DNA of 64,000 nt from Arcicella gelida. GTDB taxonomy: Bacteria > Bacteroidota > Bacteroidia > Cytophagales > Spirosomataceae. The DNA lies in contig NZ_JAYGIL010000013.1 of assembly GCF_034931025.1 (NCBI RefSeq), positions 93,380 to 157,379 on the forward strand, in the 5' to 3' direction. Positions within the stretch are counted from its first letter, which is position 1, and each line of letters begins with the position of its first letter. Shown in pieces: positions 26,053 to 33,901 of the stretch. Position numbers and translations under genes: made by a program. The notes beneath the pieces are model-generated. The model made no database searches. It was not told the DNA's origin and worked only from the letters and a program-made list of their open reading frames with translations.

Positions 26053-26174
26053 AACATTTGTAGAATTTACAAGGTTTTAGTAAATACATTTGATATGAGT
26101 ATTTTATACTAAAATAAATTAATAAATTGTGTAAAATAGACACTTTGGCTATTTAATGCAACTGCAAGATTGCA

Positions 26175-26182
26175 TAACTTTG
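26175..26182 (+). promoter_or_regulatory. Orphan rightward -7 element (TAACTTTG)
   Basis: TAACTTTGC matches the Bacteroidota TAnnTTTG consensus, with a TTTAA 18 bases upstream (26152-26156). No protein gene begins downstream on this strand; the next feature is the candidate RNA ending at 26403. Confidence 0.5.
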
Positions 26183-26187
26183 CACAA

Positions 26188-26403
26188 GAAATAGGTCTTA
26201 AAGTAATTTAATAAATAAAACCGTCATTAGTAAATGTCAGCTTCTTTTATTTACTATAAAGAATCGTTTCAAAAATGCTTAACCACAACTTTAACTTGAT
26301 CCATTAGTAAAAATAATCTGACTGTGCAGTACTTCCGCCAGTGTATCTGTTGTCATTAAGTAGATTATTTTTCAAAAAGTCGAAGTTAACCCTTCGGCTT
26401 TTT
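26188..26403 (+). ncRNA. Candidate structured non-coding RNA, about 215 nt
   Basis: The 366-base gap between two leftward genes (26053-26418) holds a rightward promoter-like element, no plausible ORF, and folded segments. AAATAAAA and TTTTATTT near 26215-26260 can pair. Further along, an exact 11-bp inverted repeat (26309-26319 with 26362-26372) is extended by ACT/AGT and encloses an inner CAGTAC/GTAtCTG hairpin. The unit ends in a stem-loop with T-run (26374-26403). No Rfam family is recognised by eye; 6S-like RNA is one possibility. The terminator may instead serve the leftward nucleotidyltransferase gene. Confidence 0.45.
26374..26403. terminator. Bidirectional terminator
   Basis: 12-bp stem (26374-26385 with 26392-26403, one G-U), 6-base loop, A-run and T-run. 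It can end the candidate RNA rightward and the nucleotidyltransferase transcript leftward. Confidence 0.85.
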
Positions 26404-26418
26404 TGTTTTAATAAGCTT

Positions 26419-27012
26419 CTAATTGAGCAACATTTTCGCTAAATCTTCCTGTGTATCAATATCATAAACTCCATCTGGAAAATCAATACTCATAATTTCA
26501 TCTGCATGTTTTTTTAATAAAACTTTTGCACCAACATCGCCGTTTAATTTCATCAGCTCTGAAAAGTGTCTTTTGTGAAATAAAATAGGCACTCCTAATT
26601 GATTAGCATACTGGCAGGCAATTATCGAATATTTAGCTTCTGCAAAAGCTTGCATCATTTTTTGCAAAAGTAAGCAATTGACAAAAGGTTGGTCACACAA
26701 TAGTATCAAAATAGCATCTGAAGTATCATAAAGTTGTTTTACGCCAAAGTTGATGGAACTTCCAATTCCTTCATTCCAGTCTGCATTGACCATTATTTTT
26801 AATTTTTGCTGATTCTCTTGAACTAGCTCCATCAACTTGGGTTGTATGATATTTTCATTTGCTCCTAGAACAACCAGTACATTATCAGTAACAGCTAATG
26901 CTAATTGAGTAATTTTACTTACAAGTATTTCTCCCTTATATTCAACAAGTTGTTTGGGACTTCCCAAGCGGCTAGAACTGCCCGCTGCAAGTATTAAAGA
27001 TGAAATTTTCAT
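26419..27012 (-). CDS. MobA-like nucleotidyltransferase
   Basis: 197 aa. The N-terminal LILAAGSSSRLGSPKQLVEYKG is the nucleotide-binding signature of the MobA/MocA-like NTP transferase group, with ILILLCDQPFVN as the metal-binding acidic motif and a C-terminal DFPDGVYDIDTQEDLAKML that fits the family. Related enzymes attach CMP or GMP to molybdopterin. Whether this one is a MocA-type cytidylyltransferase cannot be decided, since no molybdenum-cofactor genes are adjacent. It lies 5 bases after the GH130-like gene and may be co-transcribed with it. Confidence 0.87.
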   Translation of the reverse strand: MKISSLILAAGSSSRLGSPKQLVEYKGEILVSKITQLALAVTDNVLVVLGANENIIQPKLMELVQENQQKLKIMVNADWNEGIGSSINFGVKQLYDTSDAILILLCDQPFVNCLLLQKMMQAFAEAKYSIIACQYANQLGVPILFHKRHFSELMKLNGDVGAKVLLKKHADEIMSIDFPDGVYDIDTQEDLAKMLLN

Positions 27013-27017
27013 ACATT

Positions 27018-28110
27018 TTATAAAGAATTTTTAACCGCTACACCCACCATACTATCGGCTGTACCATAATACAAAAACCATTTTTTCTTAAAATATACCA
27101 AGCCTTCTATAAAGGTTGTACCAGCTTTGTATTGTCCACGCATTTCATGGGGTAAATCTGGTTTTATAAAACATTCATCCAATCTATTGATAATTTTTGT
27201 TGGATCATTTGCATCAAAAAGTACTTGTCCTCCCAAATAAGTTTCAGCTGGAAGATGTTGGTCTCTAGTTTCCTCTTTAGCATTTTTACCGTTGTACAAC
27301 AACAAAATTCCCTTTGACGTCAATAATGCTGGCGGACCTGGTTCTGTTAAGTCACTGTCAAATTTTCCAGCTCTAATGTTCATTACATATTTCAGTTCTC
27401 CGTTTTCTTCAACTAATGGGTTCCAATTTATTAAATCATCCGAAGTAGCAATATTCACTCCTTTTTCTCCCCAATACATCCAGTACTTCCCTTTGATTTT
27501 GGCAGCTACAATTTTACCATTCACCATTTTAGTAATTATTGAACCTGATTTAGACCAAATATTCAAGAATTTCCCAGAATGTGCTTTAGCAAAAGCTGGT
27601 CCATGTTTTTTCCAATGAATCAAATCCTTTGAAGTAGCAATACACAATCTGGCTACATCACGATTCCAAGCCGTGTAAGCTACAACATAAGTACCGTCGG
27701 CACGTTCTACAATTCGTGGATCTTCACAACCACCAGGGTTATCAAATTTTGCAAACTCATCTTTTGAAGGATATAAAACTGGATTTTCTTCTAGTAAAAT
27801 GTATTCCATCATTGCTAACAGCCAAACCAATTCTGGAAGTGCGAAAGCCAATATTTGTCCCAGGAGTATCTTCTGCTCGAAATAAAACATAAACTTTCCC
27901 GTTTTTAACGATAGCCGCAGGATTAAAAACATCGGCTTTTTGCCATTTTACTGGAATACCTTTCATCGGGCAAGCAAATTCATAACTAGAATCTGCACTT
28001 AGTATAGGATTTTCCTTGGGTTTTGAAAAACCAGTTAAAGCCCAATTTGTGTTTTGAGCTATCGTTATATTCCCCAATAAACAGAAAAAGACGAGCAGTT
28101 TTAATTTCAT
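27018..28110 (-). pseudogene. GH130-type glycosidase/phosphorylase, interrupted by a frameshift
   Basis: Two overlapping frames make one protein of about 360 aa. Frame 1 (28110 to about 27790) has a signal peptide, then KADVFNPAAIVKNGKVYVLFRAED and RIGLAVSNDGIHFT. Frame 2 (about 27790 to 27018) continues with NPVLYPSKDEF and NPGGCEDPRIVERADGTYVVAYTAW, and later GPPALLTSKGILLLYNGKN and YKAGTTFIEGLVYFKKKWFLYYGTADS. These are the GH130-like five-bladed propeller motifs; relatives act on beta-mannosides. Removing one base from the A4 run (T4 at 27784-27787 on this strand) restores GIHFTRRNPVLYP. It is either a real mutation or a sequence error. Confidence 0.82.
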
Positions 28111-28293
28111 TAGTTATCTTGATTAATGATTGTTTTTGATAAAGCTATCTAAAAATAAACAATTTAACTACTGGCTTATCCGTATTAACGTTAATAATAA
28201 TTTCTCATTAAAATTTGTCTTATTTTGCTGAAACAAATCAAGCAGTTTATCTTGCAAAGCATTTTCCAAAATCATTTAACATTATCTTTTTTT

Positions 28294-28971
28294 ATGAAAA
28301 AGCTATTCATTATTTATATTCTATCGCTAAGTATTCAAAGTATTCATGCACAAGTTTTTACAGGAACCCAGGAAATTGAAAGAGCGACAAAAGAAGGATT
28401 ATATACGACCGTAGCAATTGAAGACAAGTACATCAAACCAATTTTACAAAATGAACTAGCCAAATATGGTAGTGTAGAAGTAGGCAGAAGTAATGTTTTC
28501 AGAATTACGGGAGCAAGAATTTCAAGTATTTCATCTGACCCACTGATGGTTGTAAGTAAGATTAGCTCAGAAAAAGGGAAAAATAAAATATTTCTTTCAA
28601 TTGGTTTTGGCGATGAAGTCTATATCAATAGCTCACATCCAAAATATTTGGCAGCAGAAAGAATACTTAATGATATTGTTGACCAACTTAAACGACAAGG
28701 AGACGTTAGATTAGAAGAAAAAAATTTGGATGAAATTAAAACTAAACAAATCAAAGCTGTCTCTATAGCTGACCGTTTGACAAGAGCTTTGGAAAATAAT
28801 AAAAGAGAAAAAGACAGGCTTTTATTAAAAATAGAAGAAAATAGAATAGAACTTGAACGTCTGCAAATGGAAGTAGAACAAAATAAAAAAGACCAATTGC
28901 TAATGAACGAAGGTTTGATTAATCAACAAAAAAAAGTGGAAGAAGCAAAAATCAGGTCTAAGAAACAATAA
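28294..28971 (+). CDS. Secreted protein with C-terminal coiled coil, unknown
   Basis: 225 aa from ATG at 28294; the frame opens earlier but MKKLFIIYILSLSIQSIHA is a clear signal peptide. The middle (FTGTQEIERATKEGLYTTVAIEDKYIKPILQNEL) through residue ~145 is mixed alpha/beta. From about residue 160 the sequence is a charged heptad-rich coiled coil (ALENNKREKDRLLLKIEENRIELERLQMEVEQNKKDQL). No family recognised. Probably periplasmic and oligomeric. Single gene with its own terminator. Confidence 0.7.
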   Translation: MKKLFIIYILSLSIQSIHAQVFTGTQEIERATKEGLYTTVAIEDKYIKPILQNELAKYGSVEVGRSNVFRITGARISSISSDPLMVVSKISSEKGKNKIFLSIGFGDEVYINSSHPKYLAAERILNDIVDQLKRQGDVRLEEKNLDEIKTKQIKAVSIADRLTRALENNKREKDRLLLKIEENRIELERLQMEVEQNKKDQLLMNEGLINQQKKVEEAKIRSKKQ

Positions 28972-28988
28972 TCAATTAAACTAATAAG

Positions 28989-29021
28989 AATCCTTTGGGT
29001 AAAAAGCTCAAAGGATTTTTT
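28989..29021 (+). terminator. Terminator of the coiled-coil protein gene
   Basis: 9-bp stem AATCCTTTG/CAAAGGATT (28989-28997 with 29009-29017) followed by T-run. Confidence 0.85.
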
Positions 29022-29204
29022 ATTTTAAAACTCGCCATCAAAAATATCCATTCATAAAGTCAAAAGTACCGTCTATTCATTTTCAGGTTGATAATCTTGA
29101 AGCTCGTGATAAATTTCACCCATCAAACGAAAAGAATTATTTAAAAGTATCATTTAAACCTACTTTTTTCAAACTCTAAACAAGAAAACTAAACAAGTAA
29201 AACC

Positions 29205-29639
29205 ATGAACGATTCACTTTATCGCATACCTTCAAAAGGACAATTAGGAGGTGTAGCAGCTGGATTATCAGAACGCTTCGGCATTGATGTTTCCATTATT
29301 CGAGTACTTTTATTTTTAGGTTTAGTGTTTACTCATGGTATTTTTTTCTGGATGTATATTATCTTGTGGATAGCATTGCCAGTGAAACATCAATGGGAAA
29401 CAACTGCAACGCCGGATAACTCAACTTTTAACTCAACATTTACTAACATGAAAAAAGATTCAAGCAAAGTTTGGGGAATTATTTTAATAGTTTTAGGTAC
29501 AATCTTCTTATTAGATGAATGGATTCCTGATTTCGACTTTGGTAAATTCTGGCCTCTTATTTTAATCGGTGTAGGTGGTTATATCATCTTTAAAGAAAAA
29601 GATAAGATTGACTTCAATAACGACAAAAATAACTTCTAA
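29205..29639 (+). CDS. PspC-domain membrane protein
   Basis: 144 aa. N-terminal PspC domain: YRIPSKGQLGGVAAGLSERFGIDVSIIRVLLFLGLVFTHGIFFWMYIILWIALP. After a linker, a second membrane part (KVWGIILIVLGTIFLLDEWIPDFDFGKFWPLILIGVGGYIIF) matches the LiaI/LiaF-type TM pair. PspC-type proteins respond to envelope stress. The LiaF-like gene follows 76 bases later in the same direction, so the two are probably one unit at the inner membrane. A short PspC paralog lies at 32404. Confidence 0.92.
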   Translation: MNDSLYRIPSKGQLGGVAAGLSERFGIDVSIIRVLLFLGLVFTHGIFFWMYIILWIALPVKHQWETTATPDNSTFNSTFTNMKKDSSKVWGIILIVLGTIFLLDEWIPDFDFGKFWPLILIGVGGYIIFKEKDKIDFNNDKNNF

Positions 29640-29715
29640 ATCGACTCGTTGAAATCCGTTATCAAATACAATACTAATTTTTGATAACGGATTTTAACCT
29701 TAAAGCTTTTTAACA

Positions 29716-30681
29716 ATGAATTCTAAAAATATATTTACGGGAGGTTTTTTAATCTTAATTGGCTTTCTATTTCTTGGAAAAGAATTTGGCTGGTTTAATA
29801 TCGATTGGCATGAAATTTCAAGGCTTTGGCCACTTTTACTAATCTACTTGGGGCTTGTAGCTTTTATTGGCAAAAGTAGTCGCTCGGCAACAGTTATTAC
29901 CATCATTCTACTTTGTGTCGCTATTCCGATTGTCATTGTAAGAAGTTGTAAAGAAAAAGTAGAAACTGCTTTCAATGACCATGACATTCATATTGATATG
30001 GATGATGATGACAACGATAATGATAACCATGATAATGAAGATTATCATTTCAAAGGAACAAATCAAAAGCTTGTGGAGTCAATGAATCCAATCGTGAAGA
30101 ATGCTAAATTTGAGTTTTCTGGCGGTGCGGCTGAATTCATCATCAATGGTACTTCAAAGGAATTAGTAGAAGCTGACGCTGATTTAGATTTTGGAAATAT
30201 TTCACTTAGAAAAACTGGAGATTCTACTAATCCCAATATTATTTTTGCCTTAAAAGGAAAGAAAAATAATATTCATTTTGGTGACGATAATCACAATAAA
30301 ATCAATTTGAAGCTTAATCCTAATGTAATCTGGGATATGAATTTTGAATTTGGTGCAGGTAAAGCAGATTTCGATTTGAGCGAATACAAAATCAATAAAC
30401 TATCAATTAAGACAGGCGTAACCGAAACAGACGTTAAATTAGGCGATAAAGTAGATAACCTGGATGTTCAAGTAGAATCAGGTTTAACTTCAATTGAATT
30501 TAATATTCCAGAATCAGTAGGTTGTAGAATTGATGTTGATGGTGGACTAAACTCTAAAGATTTTGATGGCTTCATTCAAAAAAATGGACATTGGGAAACA
30601 CCAAATTTTGAAAAATCTAGCAAGAAAATCAATATCAGTTTTGATGGTGGTTTACAAGAATTAAAAGTAAAAAGATATTAA
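29716..30681 (+). CDS. LiaF-like membrane protein with beta-helical C-domain
   Basis: 321 aa. The first ~80 residues contain LiaI/LiaF-type TM segments (FTGGFLILIGFLFLGKEF, LWPLLLIYLGLVAFIG) and a third hydrophobic helix. An acidic Asp/Asn-rich linker (residues about 96-112) precedes a beta-rich C-terminal domain of repeated strands (AKFEFSGGAAEFIINGTSKELVEADADLDFG, WDMNFEFGAGKADFDLSEYKINKLSIKTGV), the 'toast rack' LiaF/DUF2154-like fold. It probably senses or buffers envelope stress together with PspC. No kinase-regulator pair is nearby. Confidence 0.85.
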   Translation: MNSKNIFTGGFLILIGFLFLGKEFGWFNIDWHEISRLWPLLLIYLGLVAFIGKSSRSATVITIILLCVAIPIVIVRSCKEKVETAFNDHDIHIDMDDDDNDNDNHDNEDYHFKGTNQKLVESMNPIVKNAKFEFSGGAAEFIINGTSKELVEADADLDFGNISLRKTGDSTNPNIIFALKGKKNNIHFGDDNHNKINLKLNPNVIWDMNFEFGAGKADFDLSEYKINKLSIKTGVTETDVKLGDKVDNLDVQVESGLTSIEFNIPESVGCRIDVDGGLNSKDFDGFIQKNGHWETPNFEKSSKKINISFDGGLQELKVKRY

Positions 30682-30686
30682 AATTA

Positions 30687-30731
30687 TAGCTCAGTTTGAC
30701 AACTAGTGTTCGTCAAATTGGGCTATTTTTA
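30687..30731 (+). terminator. Terminator of the LiaF-like gene
   Basis: 14-bp near-complementary arms (30687-30700 with 30712-30725, G-U pairs) then T-run. It overlaps the 3' end of the convergent epimerase gene. Confidence 0.65.
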
Positions 30732-31123
30732 CTTTGACAAAGTTCTATCAACACAGCGTTCGTACTTTTAGGATGTAAAAAGCAAACCAACTTATTATCT
30801 GCACCATCTTTTGGTATTTCATTTAAAAGCGTAAAACCCTCATTCTTTAGTCTAGCCATTTCTTCATAAATATTGCCGACCTCAAAAGCAATATGATGAA
30901 CTCCCTCTCCTTTCCTCTCGATAAACTTTGCAATCGGGCTATCGGCATGAGTGCCCTCTAACAATTCTATTTTAGTTTGTCCAACTTGAAAGAAAGATGT
31001 AATAACACCTTCTGAAGGTACTTCTTCTTGTTTGAAAGGCGCTACACCCAAAAGTTTTGTAAATAAATCATTAGAAATATTCAAATCTTTTACGGCAATC
31101 CCAATGTGCTCAACTTGTTTCAT
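30713..31123 (-). CDS. mce: Methylmalonyl-CoA epimerase
   Basis: 136 aa, the usual length. Two glyoxalase/VOC motifs: VEHIGIAVKDLNISNDLFTKLLG supplies the first metal His, and GEGVHHIAFEVGNIYEEMARLK the second; KLVCFLHPKSTNAVLIELCQ ends the fold. It interconverts (R)- and (S)-methylmalonyl-CoA in propionate metabolism, feeding methylmalonyl-CoA mutase. The mutase genes are not in this window. A hairpin separates it from the cold-shock gene upstream. Confidence 0.93.
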   Translation of the reverse strand: MKQVEHIGIAVKDLNISNDLFTKLLGVAPFKQEEVPSEGVITSFFQVGQTKIELLEGTHADSPIAKFIERKGEGVHHIAFEVGNIYEEMARLKNEGFTLLNEIPKDGADNKLVCFLHPKSTNAVLIELCQSKNSPI

Positions 31124-31165
31124 CTTTTTTATTTGATTTTAAAATCCCAAATTAGCTAAAAAAGA

Positions 31166-31193
31166 AAAACCCCAACCTATAGGCCGGGGTTTT
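31166..31193. terminator. Terminator downstream of first cold-shock gene
   Basis: AAAACCCC at 31166-31173 pairs with GGGGTTTT at 31186-31193, loop of 12. It follows the leftward csp gene and precedes the epimerase gene. Confidence 0.82.
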
Positions 31194-31217
31194 AAATGAC
31201 TATCTATCTAAAAAAAA

Positions 31218-31412
31218 TTAGATTCTCTTCACATTCACAGCATTTAAGCCACGCTTTCCTTCTTGTACGTCGAAAGAAACAGAGTCATTTTCACGAATCG
31301 TTGTTCCAGATAATCCTGTTACGTGTACAAAGATTTCTTCATTAGACTCGTCATCAACGATAAATCCAAAACCTTTAGATTCGTTGAAAAATTTAACTTT
31401 ACCAGTTTGCAT
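31218..31412 (-). CDS. Cold-shock protein, CspA family
   Basis: 64 aa single cold-shock domain. RNP1 (KGFGFIV) and RNP2 (EIFVHVT) motifs for single-stranded RNA/DNA binding are intact, starting MQTGKVKFFNESKGFGFI. Such proteins melt RNA secondary structure and aid translation in the cold or in stationary phase. A close paralog lies 349 bases upstream on the same strand, which suggests tandem duplication. Confidence 0.96.
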   Translation of the reverse strand: MQTGKVKFFNESKGFGFIVDDESNEEIFVHVTGLSGTTIRENDSVSFDVQEGKRGLNAVNVKRI

Positions 31413-31761
31413 AAAAATTGATATAAAAAAATTAAAAAAAAATAAAAATACTATCGGTTTGTTCTGATTATACTGCTATCAATATATGCAAAACTTATAT
31501 GTTTAAATCTCGTAAAAGAATAAGATTTGTCTAGCTAACTCGGCTTTCGCCTTTTACTTCTTAACTTAAATGGTTTAAAAGTAATTAATAACCTTAAAAT
31601 AGAATTAGAATTTAATTCCAAACAACATAGCAATCAGGTCTAAAATAAGTTCTGCTACATTTGTAATGAAACCAAAACTTTAAATAATTCACAAAATACT
31701 TGTACTGAATTTCACTTTGAATTCATGTTACTGAATCCCATTAAAACAATACTTACACTAA
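31413..31761. other. Spacer between the two csp genes
   Basis: 349 bases between the tandem csp genes. It likely contains the promoter and long leader of the downstream csp, as is usual for cold-shock mRNAs. The part next to the start codon is an A-rich tract with almost no GC (about 31413-31450). I see no ORF and no strong terminator for the upstream csp. A -7 element could not be placed with confidence. Confidence 0.45.
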
Positions 31762-31956
31762 CTACAATTTCTTAACATTTGCGGCGTTAAGACCTCTTTT
31801 ACCTTCAACAATATCGAATGAAACTTTGTCATCTTGGCGTAAATGTGTTCCGCCTAATGCTGTAACGTGAACGAAGATTTCTTGTCCACTTTCACTGTCA
31901 ACGATAAAGCCAAAGCCTTTGCTTTCATTAAAAAATTTAACTGTTCCTGTTTGCAT
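31762..31956 (-). CDS. Cold-shock protein, CspA family (paralog)
   Basis: 64 aa from ATG at 31956; the frame extends 14 codons further but MQTGTVKFFNESKGFGFI aligns with the paralog at 31218. RNP1 KGFGFIV and RNP2 EIFVHVT are intact. The two proteins differ mainly in the middle loop (SGQEIFVHVTALGGTHLRQDD against SNEEIFVHVTGLSGTTIREND). Nucleic-acid chaperone. It has a long upstream region that may carry a temperature-sensitive leader. Confidence 0.95.
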   Translation of the reverse strand: MQTGTVKFFNESKGFGFIVDSESGQEIFVHVTALGGTHLRQDDKVSFDIVEGKRGLNAANVKKL

Positions 31957-32403
31957 GACGTAAAAAAGAATGGTTGATAATGAGACAAAAGTTACCAAAA
32001 AACTTTGCAGTTTTTGATAAATTAATAGCCCTAAAAGTCTAAGATTGATATTCGAAGCATGTGATAATCAAGGAGAATGTGAATCTAAGGGAACCAACGG
32101 ACTCTTGAAAACTAATTACTTTGTACTAAAAACTTGTCACTCTTTTACTATTAATATCCAAATGTAAGTATAATTTTGTGTATTCCTATTTTTATATGAA
32201 TATTTTTTAAAAAAAATAAACAAAAATATAACTATATTTATAAACAATTACACCATTTCAATACAAATTAGTATTAATATAATACAAGCTCTGAAAATAC
32301 GTTTTAGATTACTCTCTTTTTTTGATAAACCAGCAAAACAATGTAACTTTAATACAGTTTTTATACTGTAACCAATTAAAATTCAGAATTTTGCCCTAAA
32401 GCC
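31957..32403. other. Divergent AT-rich region between csp and pspC genes
   Basis: 447 bases without a gene. The stretch 32180-32280 is nearly pure A/T. A perfect TACAGT-N6-ACTGTA inverted repeat at 32353-32358/32365-32370 lies 34 bases before the PspC start and could be an operator. The csp leader occupies the left part. No ORF or terminator is convincing. Confidence 0.5.
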
Positions 32404-32634
32404 ATGACAAACACATTAAGATTAAAATACTTTGTTGAACACCACGTTTTTGGTGTTTGTACAAAAATTGGTGAGAAATTAGGAATTTCTACCAGTAGTA
32501 TTCGTCTGTATTTTGTTTATGTTTCATTTATTACTGTTGGCTCTCCTATTATCATTTATTTAGTATTGGCATTTTGGATGAATATCCGCCGTTATTTACG
32601 TCAATATAAAAGCCCATCAGTTTGGGAATTATAA
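32404..32634 (+). CDS. Short PspC-family protein
   Basis: 76 aa. FGVCTKIGEKLGISTSSIRLYFVYVSFITVGSPIIIYLVLAFWMNI matches the PspC core (helix, GISTSSIRL turn, membrane segment) without the LiaI-like extension of the protein at 29205. The C-terminus is basic (RRYLRQYKSPS). Inner membrane; role in envelope stress is a family inference. It converges on the GT2 gene with only 2 bases between. Confidence 0.85.
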   Translation: MTNTLRLKYFVEHHVFGVCTKIGEKLGISTSSIRLYFVYVSFITVGSPIIIYLVLAFWMNIRRYLRQYKSPSVWEL

Positions 32635-32636
32635 AC

Positions 32637-33644
32637 TTACCTCTGCAATTCGTTGTAAGTTTGTACATCATCGATGAAATGTTGCCATACGATATTTCTT
32701 CTGTAAACAGTTGATATGACATCTTTTCGTTGAATCTGTTTCCTTTTTTTATACCAGCTTAGAAAATGAGCATAGAAATCAAAATGTGCTCTGGCTACTG
32801 CCCAACAATCCTCCCAACTATCAAACAAAAGAAACTTAATTCCAGCTACTCCATCCAAAATTAATCTTGTAAAAATCGCTAATGAAAAACCTTTGTCGGG
32901 ATGATTTTTATAGAGCATGGCTAATCCATTTCTGAAATTCAAAAAAGTCTTATAAGGATTTGATTTATGCAAGGTTCCACCACCTACATGATATACTTCA
33001 GAACTTCCACAAGCATAAACTTTATAACCCGCATGATGAATTCGCCAACAAAGGTCAATTTCTTCCATGTGTGCAAAGAAATCGCCATCAAAACCTCCTA
33101 CTTGATGAAATACTTCTGCCCGAACAAACATGCAAGCACCAGTTGCCCAAAAAACTTCATGATTATCGTCATACTGTTTTAAATCTTGTTCAATTTCTTG
33201 AAAGATTCTTCCACGACAAAAAGGATAACCTAGATGATCGATAAATCCACCAGCCGCACCAGCATATTCAAAATGGCTTTTTTGATAAAATGCTTTTATT
33301 TTAGGTTGGCAGGCAGCAATTGTTCTATCATTATTCATCAATTCAATCACTGGCTCAATCCAATTAGGAGTTACTTCCACATCAGAATTTAGCAACACGT
33401 AATATTCAGCATCGACGAATTCAAGTGCTTCGTTATATCCTTGTGCAAAACCATGATTTTCTTTGAGTTCAATAATTTTAACGGAAGGAAATTCTGATTT
33501 TAATAATTCCAAAGAAGAATCGGTAGAAGCATTATCAGCAACGTAAATGGTTGCATCAGACGAGTATTGTATAACAGAGGGTAAAAAATCAGCTAAATGT
33601 TTTTGACCATTATAATTTAAAATGACTACTGCGATTTGATTCAT
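32637..33644 (-). CDS. Family 2 glycosyltransferase
   Basis: 335 aa. GT-A fold: VAVVILNYNGQKHLADFLPSV, then IYVADNASTDSSLELL (nucleotide binding), and YYVLLNSDVEVTPNWIEP with the DxD-like metal site; FFAHMEEIDLCWRIHHAGYKVY is the ED-W acceptor motif. It resembles rhamnosyl-type GT2 enzymes of surface polysaccharide or lipid-linked glycan synthesis. Two short hydrophobic segments near the C-terminus may contact the membrane. Single gene; acceptor and donor unknown. Confidence 0.93.
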   Translation of the reverse strand: MNQIAVVILNYNGQKHLADFLPSVIQYSSDATIYVADNASTDSSLELLKSEFPSVKIIELKENHGFAQGYNEALEFVDAEYYVLLNSDVEVTPNWIEPVIELMNNDRTIAACQPKIKAFYQKSHFEYAGAAGGFIDHLGYPFCRGRIFQEIEQDLKQYDDNHEVFWATGACMFVRAEVFHQVGGFDGDFFAHMEEIDLCWRIHHAGYKVYACGSSEVYHVGGGTLHKSNPYKTFLNFRNGLAMLYKNHPDKGFSLAIFTRLILDGVAGIKFLLFDSWEDCWAVARAHFDFYAHFLSWYKKRKQIQRKDVISTVYRRNIVWQHFIDDVQTYNELQR

Positions 33645-33901
33645 AAAGGAATTTTAGCTATTTTAGGAAAAAGTGTATCATTAAAATGATGATAATACTA
33701 CTTATTTCTTCAAGCTGATAACAGACTGGATTCATGAGATTTGAACATATTTCAATAATTATCGAAATACTAAAATGACTTATTGACAAAGATAATTTGA
33801 TTTTTTGAAATACTAATCTATCTTAATTATTTATGGCTTTATCAATTTACTTGTTTAGATTTAAGGATATTTTCAATGACAAATACTTAACTTCAAACTA
33901 A

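Noticed and set aside
31218..31956. Tandem csp genes considered as a recent transposition
   Set aside because: The two proteins differ in the loop and the flanks show no target repeats; ordinary duplication is simpler.
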